The position numbers and the translations under genes were made by a program. From Aculops lycopersici (taxonomy: Eukaryota; Arthropoda; Arachnida; Trombidiformes; Eriophyidae), in the NCBI GenBank assembly GCA_015350385.1, contig WNKI01000001.1:9002353-9066352 (forward strand): a stretch of 64,000 nucleotides of DNA. The letters run 5' to 3'. Positions within the stretch are counted from its first letter, which is position 1. The number at the start of each line of letters is the position of its first letter. The notes below the pieces were generated by a model, which searched no databases, was not told the origin of the DNA, and worked only from the letters and a program-made list of their open reading frames with translations. Positions 45,374-55,135 of the stretch are shown here, one piece after another.

Positions 45374-47629
45374 TCACCTGATAGCGACGCTCCAGTATTT
45401 ATCTTCACATGCGCAACATCCGGTTAGAGTTTCGCTGAGATCTAGTTGTTGTTTTGTTCTCACTTTGGTGCAGTTCTCTGTTACTTTGTAGTGTCTATCA
45501 AATTGATCTTGCTTGATCTTGCTTTCGTCAAATGTACTTGGACCGAACAGTAGAAACTCATATTTAAGGCAATCGATGTTACGGTCTCTTATCACCAGGG
45601 TCCAAAGTCCCGTCATAATGGGCCTGTTGATATTAAGCCTGTGAGCGAGCGACAGTTTAGATGATCGCGTTGGCCGCTTGAGCTTAACTGTTTGCACAAG
45701 CTCGGGATAATTAAGACTGTCAATCCACCGGAAATAAATATCGTAGGTTGACTTTTTGGCGCCTCGAGGAGCCGCTTCAACCATCCATTGATGGTATACG
45801 GCGACATCTGACAGGTGGTTCAGTGGCGAATAGTCGCGGAAGAGTCGCTCGCCGGAGTCAAATCTTTGACTTATCTCGATAGCATTCAAAGTTATACCTT
45901 CAGTATTGAGGCAATCTTTAGACTTCCGATAGACTTTAGGGGTTCGCTCAACTAGTAGCTGACTGCATATCATCTTTGAACAATGCATGAGTAAGATTCC
46001 AACGAATCTGTCTTCGTTGAAGAATAGATCCACAGACTCTAATCTAGTATTGTTTGCGCTATCATATCCAGTTTGATTCCTAGCGAACAACCCAAATTGC
46101 TCGAATACTGGTCCATAAGTCAATCGATCGCTCTCTGATGACCTGTTGAATGAGTATACATTTCTCCAAAATCTAGTGTCGATGTCCGTTTCATTGGCAC
46201 CCTCCGAAACTGGCTTAATTTTCTTCTCGATTGCACTGATGATGCTCGAGCTAATAGTTGGGTCGAATTTGCGAGCAAAAAATAGATTCTTCGACTCGTT
46301 AAAATATTGAATCCTCTCCCAATCGGAGGATCTATAGACTAGCGGTGAACTTCCGCACCAGTCCACTGTTTCCTTATGTTGGCATACACCACTCTTCTTC
46401 CTATTCCAATTTGTTACTCGTAAGTTGCCACTTTGAAACTTATCACAGAATTCGCTATTGAGAGCTATTGTATGGAAAAATGATTCGACCGGAAGCAGAG
46501 TGTGATTATACATTTCATATAATGGCTTTACGATACTCTCAGAGTTCGTAAGGTTGTCCATTATGTATTGACAGAATTCACGCGGAAGTGCAAACCAGTC
46601 GCTACCACCAGAGTAGACTATCCCTCTCGGTAGTTTTCTTCGTCCCAAGCGCCATAATCTATTTTCGCACTCGTAGAAGTTCCATTCGAGACCTTGTTTT
46701 TTAATGAACTGATACCCCCTCAGCCCATGAGTTTTAAGGTAAACAGAAGACGGATTTTTTGCCAGATAGGATTCCAACTGTCCCAGTGACTTGAGAGGAA
46801 AGTCTGACTCACTCAGATTTATGATATAATCCCATTCCTCGCGAAGGAGCGATTTCATTGAGTCTAAGATCATCCTCAATAAACTCGTACCTCCCCAGAT
46901 AGTTCTGAACCTCGAGGAGGCAAAGAGAACATTATCATGATTCGCGTACATTAATTTCAACTCTCTTAAAAGATAATCATCTTGCCTATCTACATGGATG
47001 TAATAATGGTGTTGGCTTGAATATATATTATCAACTAACCTCTTGACTTGGAGATAATCTCGCCCGCTTAGTGACAGGAGAAAAGCTATCCTGATTGGAC
47101 CAACATGTGGATTTGCAGTTTTCAATCCATTTCTTCCAGTTGGGTAATAGATGCCATTGTCCACTTTGAACAAGGATAACTGATTTGACTTCAAACAATC
47201 ACTAAAGCTTGCAAACTCCACGTCCAAAAAACCATCAGAATCCCAACAGTTACAGGTGGGAAGATCATTGTTGTAAGCAGCGAAACTGTGCCCATAACTG
47301 AAACAAAGATCGAGGCACTCGGTAGTGTTCTTAACTTGTTGTTCTATCTTGATGATATTTTGAGTTGAATTTGTCACGCATCCTATAAACTGGTTTCTCT
47401 GTATCTTTCTGTCCAATTGACATGAACGCCTCAATTCTATCGTGGAGTAATCGATTGATTCGATAGATTTTGCAAAATCTTCAAGTTCTCTTTTGCACGA
47501 GCTCGTTTTCGCCCTTTGGATAGCCGATTTGACATCCGGTATTTGAACAACATCCGCAGGTTTCCTGTAGAATAACAGGTGTGCCAGGATACCTATAATT
47601 ATTACATGGTACCATTTGATTGAGATCAT
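45374..47629 (-). CDS. oxt: Protein O-xylosyltransferase
   Basis: A Golgi type II glycosyltransferase that adds xylose to core-protein serines and so starts heparan and chondroitin sulfate chains. ATG 47629 gives 751 residues; a longer frame begins only at TTG. Order: a short cytosolic tail, one membrane segment at about 7-23 (YHVIIIGILAHLLFY), a stem, a WSC cysteine-rich domain at about 60-135, the GT14 catalytic domain from about 176 (IRIAFLLSLSGRDYLQVKRL, IHVDRQDD, IWGGTSLLRM, INLSESDFPLK), then the xylosyltransferase C-terminal domain. Single exon. The stop lies 78 bp from that of Gps2. A little shorter than fly oxt, mostly in the stem. Confidence 0.95.
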   Translation of the reverse strand: MISIKWYHVIIIGILAHLLFYRKPADVVQIPDVKSAIQRAKTSSCKRELEDFAKSIESIDYSTIELRRSCQLDRKIQRNQFIGCVTNSTQNIIKIEQQVKNTTECLDLCFSYGHSFAAYNNDLPTCNCWDSDGFLDVEFASFSDCLKSNQLSLFKVDNGIYYPTGRNGLKTANPHVGPIRIAFLLSLSGRDYLQVKRLVDNIYSSQHHYYIHVDRQDDYLLRELKLMYANHDNVLFASSRFRTIWGGTSLLRMILDSMKSLLREEWDYIINLSESDFPLKSLGQLESYLAKNPSSVYLKTHGLRGYQFIKKQGLEWNFYECENRLWRLGRRKLPRGIVYSGGSDWFALPREFCQYIMDNLTNSESIVKPLYEMYNHTLLPVESFFHTIALNSEFCDKFQSGNLRVTNWNRKKSGVCQHKETVDWCGSSPLVYRSSDWERIQYFNESKNLFFARKFDPTISSSIISAIEKKIKPVSEGANETDIDTRFWRNVYSFNRSSESDRLTYGPVFEQFGLFARNQTGYDSANNTRLESVDLFFNEDRFVGILLMHCSKMICSQLLVERTPKVYRKSKDCLNTEGITLNAIEISQRFDSGERLFRDYSPLNHLSDVAVYHQWMVEAAPRGAKKSTYDIYFRWIDSLNYPELVQTVKLKRPTRSSKLSLAHRLNINRPIMTGLWTLVIRDRNIDCLKYEFLLFGPSTFDESKIKQDQFDRHYKVTENCTKVRTKQQLDLSETLTGCCACEDKYWSVAIR

Positions 47630-48037
47630 CTTGAAATAGAATAGCTGATGATTATAAAGTTCATTGTAAACAAACTCGTGCAAAATCGTTCATAGACAAT
47701 GTTTTCGCATGGAACGCTGCTGTTTGCGCGTATTGCGCGTGTCCTGTACAACAAGCCCTCGGCGAACTATTGTATTACGATATTGCACACCATTATTGAG
47801 TTAAGTATTACTTCTGGATATTCATGGTGTTTTCCGGAGATGCAGCACTATTGATTGGCCTCTCGCCAAACACACCCTAGTAGTAGACGCGAATATTTGA
47901 GAGATAAGAACGTTTCGCCTCGAACTTTATCTTGGTAAAATACTATCAACCCAGTACAACAGGCTTCCGGCGAGGTAGTAGACTGTCATTTTACTGACCG
48001 TTATTCGATTGAGTATTGAATTTGGAAATTTATTACA
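47630..48037. other. Intergenic gap between AP-3 mu and xylosyltransferase
   Basis: About 408 bp between two genes on the same strand. It should contain the xylosyltransferase promoter. A minus-strand AATAAA at 48034-48029, just past the AP-3 mu stop, ends that transcript. Nothing else is recognised. Confidence 0.5.
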
Positions 48038-49259
48038 TTATGTTCTCAGCTGGAAAACTCCAGCTCTGGAAATATATTTCACACCCTTGAATGGCTTATA
48101 CTTCTCGCCGAACATATCCAATCGGTTTACGCGAACATCAGATAGTGTAGATTGTGTCATTGTAAACTTGACTAATATTGTTGGATTCACATCCGGTGCC
48201 ACCACATTTGGGTGGAGTGTTAGAGATCCCTTGATTGAAGCTGTTTTGCCCTCGAGTTTGCCAACATCCCAGGTGAACAATTTTGAAGCTGGATCGTAGC
48301 TATACTTCCCTTGAGACTGATTTAAGGCTACATTGTTTACATTCTTAGGCATGGTTATCTCAAGCGAAACGTTATCCAGTACTTTACCGGACATCCGCTT
48401 TTGACCAATCTGAAGCTCTAATTTTCCATGCTGGACATTCTTAAATTTTATCAATTGTTTCACATAAAGAGGGATGTTGACTAAGTTTTGAGTTCTAATG
48501 TGATATGTCATGAGTCTGAACTGCCCATCAGGTGGAACGAACGATAGGTTTCTTTCCGATTCCCATCTTCTATGACGAACACATGGATGAAAACTAAAAT
48601 CATCAAATATTCTCGAGTTGATGAATGTCAAGTTGAGGTCGGGCATCCCGGATAGTTTGACGTTGCAATCGATAAAACCATTGATTTCAGCCGTCACTAT
48701 GCCTCCATTCTTATCGAGTATTACATCTAATTCTTCGATTACATCAAAATAAGCCTCATTGTTGGTGTATTTGATACCTAACTTTCTCCACGGCACGTTG
48801 GAGATTTGATTTGTCGGTAAAGATTCACCGACATTTGTTCTTCCGGTGACAGAGTTGGCAATGGTTCGTAATAGATTTGGTGGTTTGATCAACTCTTTGA
48901 GAACATTCAACTCAGTTGCAAATGGGTAGCCTGCATCCAGCATCTCGTCAAGCAATTCATATACAGTTACGAGCTGTTCTTTGATTAGATTTTCACTGCA
49001 GTCCCCAAAATAGTTTTGCACGATGTCAACAATCCGGTGTAGGAATTCGATAATAAATAGAGGATCTAGTGTGGTATCTTGAGATACTATTGCAACCAAT
49101 AGAAGGTTATTTCTGAATATGTTTAAGATACATCTGTATGGTGTCTGCATAATAGATGGCAAATTTGAAACGTCAGTTGACTTTTGGAGGGCATTAAGGA
49201 AATATTCCAAGTCGCTCTTTGGTACTATCTTTTGCCAATGTTTCTCCATAATGATATCC
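48038..49259 (-). CDS. cm: AP-3 complex mu subunit, exon 2
   Basis: The body of AP-3 mu, the medium chain that reads tyrosine-based sorting signals for transport to lysosomes and lysosome-related organelles (fly carmine). The protein follows the family almost without gaps: a longin-like N-domain (FIIEFLHRIVDIVQNYFG, LNVLKELIKPPNLLRTIANS), the hinge, then the mu homology domain (KYTNNEAYFDVIEELD, KLSGMPDLNLTF, RRWESERNLSFVPPDGQFRL) and the end RVNRLDMFGEKYKPFKGVKY...QLRT. With exon 1 the product is 419 residues, matching the usual ~418. A frame extending to 49324 reads into the intron and is wrong. Confidence 0.96.
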
Positions 49260-49347
49260 CTATTGATTAAAATGTAAGATTTTTGGTTAGTCGATGTCTG
49301 GATTGTGATGAGATTCAACAGCATTCTTATTTGGAATATAAACTTAC
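49260..49347 (-). other. 88-bp intron in AP-3 mu
   Basis: Donor GG/GTAAGT at 49347 and acceptor ATAG at 49260. Joining the exons restores the family N-terminus (a FIMNSLGDII-type junction before MEKHW). It shows that very small introns exist in this genome. Confidence 0.92.
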
Positions 49348-49385
49348 CCTAAGGAATTCATTATGAACAAAGAGTCGATCAGCAT
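49348..49385 (-). CDS. cm: AP-3 complex mu subunit, exon 1 (38 nt)
   Basis: ATG 49385 opens 12 codons plus two bases (MLIDSLFIMNSL-G), ending at GTAAGT. It matches the conserved start of AP-3 mu (M-x-x-SLF-hydrophobic-N) and joins exon 2 in phase. Confidence 0.92.
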
Positions 49386-49841
49386 GATTATGCCTGACGG
49401 GACAACCTTGATGGTATACTGCAAAAATAGAATATCGATTTTGGAATTATTTATCTCTAATTTGTAGAACAGAATGAACAAAACATTCTTTCCACATCCA
49501 TTATTCAACTTGTCAAGACTTGTCAGCTTTGTTTACTCTGGTGCGCGCTGAAAATTTGAATCTGCATCGCAGAGCGCCTGCGCACCAACACCAGCCCACG
49601 CCGTGTCCGGAAACCTGGCATGTGGGAGAGAAGAATTTGCAAAATCTAAACGCCGCATGCATGATGATTTGTATGTTGAATGACGCACAAATTTGAGGAA
49701 TCATCGCGTGTTGCTGAGAGCCGCATGCAGGAGAATTCACAAGTAAGCGGTCAGTAGAAGATTGTGTTTCGCAAATAGGAACTTAAACTAAATATTATTG
49801 TATCACATTTTACATCAATATATTAAATAAATTACATCAAA
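49386..49841. promoter_or_regulatory. Divergent promoter region of AP-3 mu and RpL14
   Basis: About 456 bp between divergent start codons. GC-rich in the middle (GCGC-containing stretch near 49540-49600) and AT-rich next to the RpL14 ATG. No coding exon recognised. Confidence 0.5.
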
Positions 49842-50297
49842 ATGCCAATCAAGCATCTCGTCGAGATCGGTAGGGTCGCCTATGTAGGCTACGGACGTAA
49901 CGCCGGCAAGCCAGTCGCCATCGTCGATGTCATCGATCAGAATCGCGCCCTCGTCGATGGGCCATGTTCGAAGGTGACCAGGCAACCAATTAGATTCAAG
50001 CGCCTTCGTCTAACAAAGCACAAGCTCGACTTTGACCATGGAGCTCCAACCCGTATTGTCAAGAAGGAATGGGAGGAGAAGAAGATATCCGAGAAGTGGG
50101 CCAAGAGTTTCCAATTCACTCGCCTCAGAGCCGACAGAAGACGAAAGGATCTGAGTGATTTGGGCCGCTTTAAGGTTTACAAGTTGAAGCAACAATTCAA
50201 CAAGATTGTCAACAACAAAGCATCTCAGCTCAAGCATAGCGAGAAGAAGGGCTCAAAGGGTGCCAAGAAGACAACCAAGGCGAAATCTAAAAAGTAA
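49842..50297 (+). CDS. RpL14: 60S ribosomal protein eL14
   Basis: A 151-residue eL14 of the large ribosomal subunit in one exon. The N-terminal SH3-like beta-barrel is clear (FVEIGRVAYV-like start, then AGKPVAIVDVIDQNRALVDG, an almost invariant block), followed by helices (DRFKV-like GRFKVYKLKQQ) and a lysine-rich tail ending KAKSKK. ATG 49842 has good context (tcaaaATGC). An ATTAAA poly(A)-type signal lies at 50314-50319. The gene converges with the cytidylyltransferase, whose stop is 63 bp away. As expected for a ribosomal protein, length is normal. Confidence 0.97.
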   Translation: MPIKHLVEIGRVAYVGYGRNAGKPVAIVDVIDQNRALVDGPCSKVTRQPIRFKRLRLTKHKLDFDHGAPTRIVKKEWEEKKISEKWAKSFQFTRLRADRRRKDLSDLGRFKVYKLKQQFNKIVNNKASQLKHSEKKGSKGAKKTTKAKSKK

Positions 50298-50360
50298 TCA
50301 ATTTATTTGTTAATTAAAAAACTTCAACAATAACACAATATTTGTACGTAAGAATAATGA

Positions 50361-51284
50361 TCATTTCAATCTCTTCTTGAGGTCAGTGGTGGAGATGCCT
50401 ACCATTCTTTGTGTAGCAAGAAACATTCCCAGCTCTTTAATATGTTTGTAGACATCCTCCTGTCCCTCGAACTTGTAAGGCAAATCGTCATGTGCAACAA
50501 AGTCTATCTTATTTGCAATCAGAAAATCTTCTGTTAGAACCCATGGGGCATCTCGAATAACTTCATCAACATACCGGCAGTGCCTTATTCTATTGTAGCG
50601 CAAATTCTCTGGCACTAAGGTTGGTCCCTTGTTACGAAGTGTTAGTTCATCATTGACGCAACCAACCATCAAGTGGACATTCGGGAAGGCCTCTTTGGCT
50701 TGCTTCAATTGTCTTGCGTGACCAGGATGAAACATGTCGTAGATGCCATCCGCATAGACCCTTATTGATCTCCGCGAGGTTGAAACGTCTCTAGCTTCAG
50801 AAAGCTTGATGCGGTTGTTGAAGTCGTAATCGCATTCATTTCGTTTTTTGATTGCGAGAGGGTCATCACTGAACGGGGCAATTGATTCTGGCTCGGCTTG
50901 TAAGGGTTTCAAAGTATCTATATCCAGGTAATGTTCACTTTGTGTAATCTCCTGCATTAGTTCAGAGATTTCTTCCTTGTAGAATGCATCCGTTATTGTA
51001 ACATAATCAATGTTGTGTTGCTTCAGGAAGGCTTCATCAATGGTCCAGGGTACATTACTAATAACCTCGTCAACATGACGACAGTGTAACAATGATTCAT
51101 GTCGTTCCATCTCGCTATACAACAATTTCGAACTTGGTTCCCTAACCTCGACATCTATAAGACCAACAATGAGATGCACCTTAGGGAATGCGTGCTTTGC
51201 TTTGTGGAAATTATCCTCATGCCCCTTAGGGCAATGGTCGTGGATTCCGTGGCCCAAAATTCTTATCACCCTTTCCGTGGCCAT
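50361..51284 (-). CDS. Pcyt1: Choline-phosphate cytidylyltransferase-like, tandem CT domains
   Basis: CTP:phosphocholine cytidylyltransferase makes CDP-choline, the rate-limiting step of phosphatidylcholine synthesis. In this 307-residue protein the second domain (about 172-305) is a canonical PCYT1 core: RVYADGIYDMFHPGHA with the HxGH motif, HCRYVDEVI, IDFVAHDDLPY, DVYKHIKELGMF, QRMVGISTTD. It is preceded by the APFSD segment that normally opens the human core. Unusually, residues 1-~120 are another cytidylyltransferase fold (GHGIHDHCPKGHEDN, HCRHVDEVISNVPW) whose HxGH is PKGH and which lacks the ISTSD loop, so it is probably inactive. The membrane-binding helix and phosphorylated tail of PCYT1 are absent. 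PCYT2 also has two domains, but there the first is the active one. ATG 51284 has a strong context (aacATGG). Confidence 0.88.
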   Translation of the reverse strand: MATERVIRILGHGIHDHCPKGHEDNFHKAKHAFPKVHLIVGLIDVEVREPSSKLLYSEMERHESLLHCRHVDEVISNVPWTIDEAFLKQHNIDYVTITDAFYKEEISELMQEITQSEHYLDIDTLKPLQAEPESIAPFSDDPLAIKKRNECDYDFNNRIKLSEARDVSTSRRSIRVYADGIYDMFHPGHARQLKQAKEAFPNVHLMVGCVNDELTLRNKGPTLVPENLRYNRIRHCRYVDEVIRDAPWVLTEDFLIANKIDFVAHDDLPYKFEGQEDVYKHIKELGMFLATQRMVGISTTDLKKRLK

Positions 51285-51579
51285 GTTCTTAGATTCGATT
51301 AAGATTAGAAGTCTCCGTTAAAATATTTTTACTTGATTATGGTAGAATTAAGATCTTCTAGGAAGTGTCATAATGGTTGCCGACGTCGGCAACTAACCCT
51401 GCACTACAAGGGTTGGCTGAAGCATCCCACGCGCGCTACATGCTCGGCCCGAGCGGGACGGGGAATTTTCCGTGTTGTGAGTGCAAATCGAAAGTCCATC
51501 GCGAAGGTCAAAATATAACTCATTAAATAAATCTGTTTTTCAAAATATCAAACAATCATCAAAGGAAACTTTAATTACC
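51285..51579. promoter_or_regulatory. Divergent promoter region of Pcyt1-like gene and MIC60
   Basis: A 295-bp gap between divergent starts. It contains an 18-bp perfect palindrome (51376-51393) and next to it a looser AACCCT...AGGGTT inverted repeat. Confidence 0.5.
51376..51393. promoter_or_regulatory. 18-bp perfect palindrome with GACGTC core
   Basis: GTTGCCGAC-GTCGGCAAC is an exact palindrome with no spacer. Its centre CGACGTCG contains a CRE-like/ATF half-site pair. Midway in a shared promoter, it could serve both genes. Confidence 0.6.
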
Positions 51580-52701
51580 ATGCAAAACGTCGCGGTGCCT
51601 AAGGGTAACGTTTTTCTCGGCGTTGGCCTAAGTCTGGGTCTGAGCATTGGAGTTTTGGCTTCAAACAATAGGTTCCTTGATAGGTTCTTTCCACCTGAAC
51701 CGGTAACAGAGAAGGTAGTGTCAACGGTAGATCCTAAGATGATAGAGGAAATTATTAGTCAAAATAGGAAAATCAATCAATTAGAAAATTTACTAGGTAA
51801 CCTAAAGGAGGATATTCGCGAGAGGAATCATCAAATTGTCCAAGCGCCAATTCAAACCCAAAGAAGCAGCACAAATGTTTTTGAATTAGCCGAGGTCATA
51901 GAGGCCAACAATATGGCCAACAGGTCAAGACATGAACGTGAGATGGAAGAGCAGCGTAGGGCTATGATGAGGGAACACTTATTAAAGGTTGAGGGCGAGA
52001 TATTGAAAGTTGAGAATAAGTATAGACCTGTCATCAACACTGTCAAGGAGCTCGAGGCACATTTAGAAAATCAGAGACAAGTTCAGGCGAAAGAGGCTCC
52101 AGCAAGGTTACTATGGATTTCTTGTCAGAGTTTGATTGATAGACTGCGATCGCATGCTCCAGAACCCCTAGAGAAAGACCCCTCCTATGGAGTCTTGAAA
52201 AAGTTTGCTGCAAACAATAACCCTCTTGCAATTAGTATCTTAGATTCAATACCAGCTAAAGCCCTGAAAGAGGGTGTCCACAGCGAGGAGTCTCTGACAT
52301 CTAGATTCACGAAGGTAGAGAGGACTTGCAAGAGAGTTGCAATGGTCGATGCTAATGGTGGTGGTGTCACAAAGTATCTATTATCCTTCATTCAGTCACT
52401 ATTCATTCTGGACAACGTCGAGGTGCCCAAGGAAGAAATTGCCGGTAATCAACTAGTCGACCCAACAAAATGGACCACATTTGACATTTTGGCCCGAGTT
52501 AAATATTGTTTAGATAGACACAATTTGGAACAAGCGGTTCGTTATGCTAACCAACTTCGTGGTCAAGCTAGAGTTGTGGCGAGAGATTGGATTCGCGATG
52601 CTAGGACACATCTAGTAACCAGACAAGCCTTTAATGCATTAGCGGCCCAAGCGGAAGCCATTGCCGTGGACTCCGTTCGTCAAAATTTTGCCGAATCATA
52701 G
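51580..52701 (+). CDS. Mitofilin: MICOS subunit MIC60 (mitofilin), short form
   Basis: MIC60 anchors the MICOS complex at crista junctions of the inner mitochondrial membrane. From ATG 51580 the protein has 373 residues: a membrane segment at about 8-26 (GNVFLGVGLSLGLSIGVLA), a modest coiled coil at about 55-180, and the conserved mitofilin C-terminal domain from about 185 (PARLLWISCQSLIDRLRS, TFDILARVKYCLDRHNLEQA, ARDWIRDARTHL). Animal MIC60 is usually 650-750 residues, so the coiled-coil region is greatly reduced. No presequence precedes the membrane segment. The frame runs upstream to a GTG at 51481 without a Met, so a small 5' exon with the targeting signal is possible. Confidence 0.88.
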   Translation: MQNVAVPKGNVFLGVGLSLGLSIGVLASNNRFLDRFFPPEPVTEKVVSTVDPKMIEEIISQNRKINQLENLLGNLKEDIRERNHQIVQAPIQTQRSSTNVFELAEVIEANNMANRSRHEREMEEQRRAMMREHLLKVEGEILKVENKYRPVINTVKELEAHLENQRQVQAKEAPARLLWISCQSLIDRLRSHAPEPLEKDPSYGVLKKFAANNNPLAISILDSIPAKALKEGVHSEESLTSRFTKVERTCKRVAMVDANGGGVTKYLLSFIQSLFILDNVEVPKEEIAGNQLVDPTKWTTFDILARVKYCLDRHNLEQAVRYANQLRGQARVVARDWIRDARTHLVTRQAFNALAAQAEAIAVDSVRQNFAES

Positions 52702-52903
52702 TAATGTAATGATTATGATAAATATACAGACAACCAATTTAATACAATAACGTGAATTCTTATAAAATCGTTGTTGATGTTTTAATTATACAGATAAGTT
52801 TGTTTGCGATCTTGCTTGATCTCTGCCACCTCCTTTGGCTTCTCAACACTCCATTTCTATGTTAAATCGGATTAAAGTGATATTGAATCGTATTTAAAAC
52901 CCC
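52702..52903. other. Convergent 3' region of MIC60 and LC8
   Basis: About 200 bp between two stops. On the minus strand at 52856-52782 there is a 24-codon open stretch preceded by an acceptor-like AG; see the findings. Confidence 0.4.
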
Positions 52904-53173
52904 CTAACCAGATTTGAATAATAGAATGGCGACTTGGCCTAGATAGAAGTAGATGAAATGTTTAGTTTCGTGGGTAACATAGGATCCGAAATTCCTACCC
53001 ACGATACAGTGCCAAGTTGGGGCGTACTTTTTGTCAAACTCTTTCTTGATGTAGGCGGCGATATCCTTTTCAATATTGAACTTTTCAAGAGCTGTTAGTG
53101 CCGTCCTAATAGCATCGTCTTGCATGGTACTACTCATGTCAGCATTTTTAATGACGGCCTTTTTGTCTGCCAT
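52904..53173 (-). CDS. ctp: Dynein light chain LC8
   Basis: An exact-length (89 residue) LC8/DYNLL, the dimeric hub of cytoplasmic dynein, myosin V and many partners. Nearly invariant blocks are present: KAVIKNADMS, EKDIAAYIKKEFDKKY, TWHCIVGRNFGSYVTHE and the end GQVAILLFKSG. ATG 53173 (aaaATGG) is the family start; a longer frame to 53278 reads into the 5' leader. Single exon. It converges with MIC60. Confidence 0.97.
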   Translation of the reverse strand: MADKKAVIKNADMSSTMQDDAIRTALTALEKFNIEKDIAAYIKKEFDKKYAPTWHCIVGRNFGSYVTHETKHFIYFYLGQVAILLFKSG

Positions 53174-55135
53174 TTTGAAATTTATTTGATAATTTTTTTC
53201 AACTCCAATGTATAAGCTAGAAAATATATGTAAAGGTGGATATTTGTATGGTAGTAAATGATTAGATTCTCGGTCCAAGTTGTTGCTATTTGCAATGATT
53301 TGAATACTAATATCGTGAGAGATGACAATTCAATGCATCTATAGTGAGAATGTTTACGAGTTTTGATGGGTATTGACGAGAGGATAATAATTTTAATACA
53401 ACTAGAGTGGCTAGTGGTTTTACAATTCGATTGAGCTTTCGAGTTTTGTGTTTATTATTTGTACCGCCATGAAGAGTGGACCTTCCCGTACGAATCTGAT
53501 TGTGATAAAACCCCAAAACTACTGCAATTTTATTTGGATGCGATGTGGAAATAAAGCAAGCGCTAGGGAGCCAATGCATCGGGCGAGTGCGAAAAATCCC
53601 CGTTTGACGTGATGCTCGACGGCGGCCAGCGGTGCCCGCGGCAGACACATTGGCTTTGGAGTTAACGCACACACTCAATCTCTTTGGCATTGAGAAGAAG
53701 CGAAAGGACGCCGCTAGGGATGGCGATGGCAACGATGACTGCGAGAGAGATGGAGAAAAGACAGAACGTGAGAGAGGTGGAGAAAAATTTGGGTCTCTAT
53801 GTTTTACGGTCTACCATAGACGCAGATGTTGGCCAGCTAGCAAGCGTACAGTGCGGAGATGGAGTGCGCTCGTCTTTGAGTTCTCGTTCGCTGCCTATCT
53901 GTCTACTTTTGCCTGCAAGAAGGAGTACGGCAAAACACCAGTCCACGCCCAGTTTGCGCGCTAAATACGAAACTTCCCATGTCAGCCCGATGTGAATAAA
54001 GGAATCCTGTTCGCTTTTGTGATCCATTGGCGCCGCTCGTGCGCAACTTTTGCCATGTCTGTCCATTAATATTGCCTAACCGAGACTCCCTCTTGTTTTT
54101 CCTCCCTCTCCCTCTCGTTAGGGCAGATTTTTCTATCTTGCTCTCATTTACCTGTCGAGGCTTAGACAAATTAGTCTTGCAACCTCCTTTGCTATTTCCA
54201 CCTTCCATTTCATCTGTTCCGACGACGAGCTATAATGGACATCGCAAGCGAGCGAGAGCTGGTGACAACTTTCAAACAACTAGAATGAATATTGGCTCAT
54301 CGTTTGGTTGGTTGTCATTGGAATGAGCAAACGAGGAGCGCAATGCTGATCATCACCATCTCGTCTGTTTAGCCATTCAATTCGAGAGTCCACTCCACAA
54401 TCGAGTGTCATAATCATGACCTCTAGTTAAACGCAACTGGCAATGTCTTTTGCAGGTATGCGCACCCATGATATGATTCCCCCTCCCCCCTCAACGACCT
54501 GAACATGGCTTTTAGGTGATGCTCATGAGGCTCTGCGAATCTTCTCCATGCGCTATATAGAGGAGTAGGGGGTGTCGGGTCAAGGCACTGGACCTACATC
54601 GTAGTTAGGGTCTATAGATTTTAATTGTTAACCGCCCACATGAACATCTAGCGAGAGAGCGGTATCTCAAATCGTCATTTCAGTGGCACATTTACTTGAG
54701 CAAGCGAGTCGCAATTATGGTTAGTTAAATAACCATTCGTTTGTCCAACTGACCGGCACCATTAATTAATTGTATGCTCCAGAACGGAATGAGACCAAAG
54801 GGTTGGCGTGACTTGTGCGCTCAACTATCACTGCCTTTTTGTTTTATTCCTCTGTTTGGAAGAAAACTCAACTCTCTACTACAACTACAACAAACTAGAA
54901 ATTTGGCCACGTGTTCCTTCTCCTATGAGGGAACTTTGGTGTTGGCAACTGGATCTATTTCGAGGTAAAATACTATTTAACCTCATTTATCTCCATCTTT
55001 TCCACCATCCTTTTATCCAAATTCATTATCCGAATTTCCAGATTTGCACCACAATGACCACCTTCACTAACAACAGCAACAACAACCTGTGTTCTGTTGT
55101 TAGTGTTATCTGCAAATGGCTGATATCAATCATCC
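53174..55135. other. Intergenic region between LC8 and synaptotagmin
   Basis: About 1.96 kb with no recognisable gene. The right part holds the synaptotagmin 3' UTR, with a minus-strand AATAAA at 54848-54843, about 290 bp past the stop. The left part should hold the LC8 promoter. Open frames near 53632-54326 are low in complexity. Confidence 0.5.

Noticed and set aside
47630..47683. Longer xylosyltransferase start at 47683
   Set aside because: The codon there is TTG; the first ATG, at 47629, sits directly before the membrane segment as in the family.
49260..49324. ATG 49324 as the AP-3 mu start
   Set aside because: It reads into an 88-bp intron; the 38-nt exon at 49348-49385 restores the conserved N-terminus.
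53174..53278. N-terminal extension of LC8
   Set aside because: LC8 is almost always 89 residues; the extension is the 5' leader read in frame.
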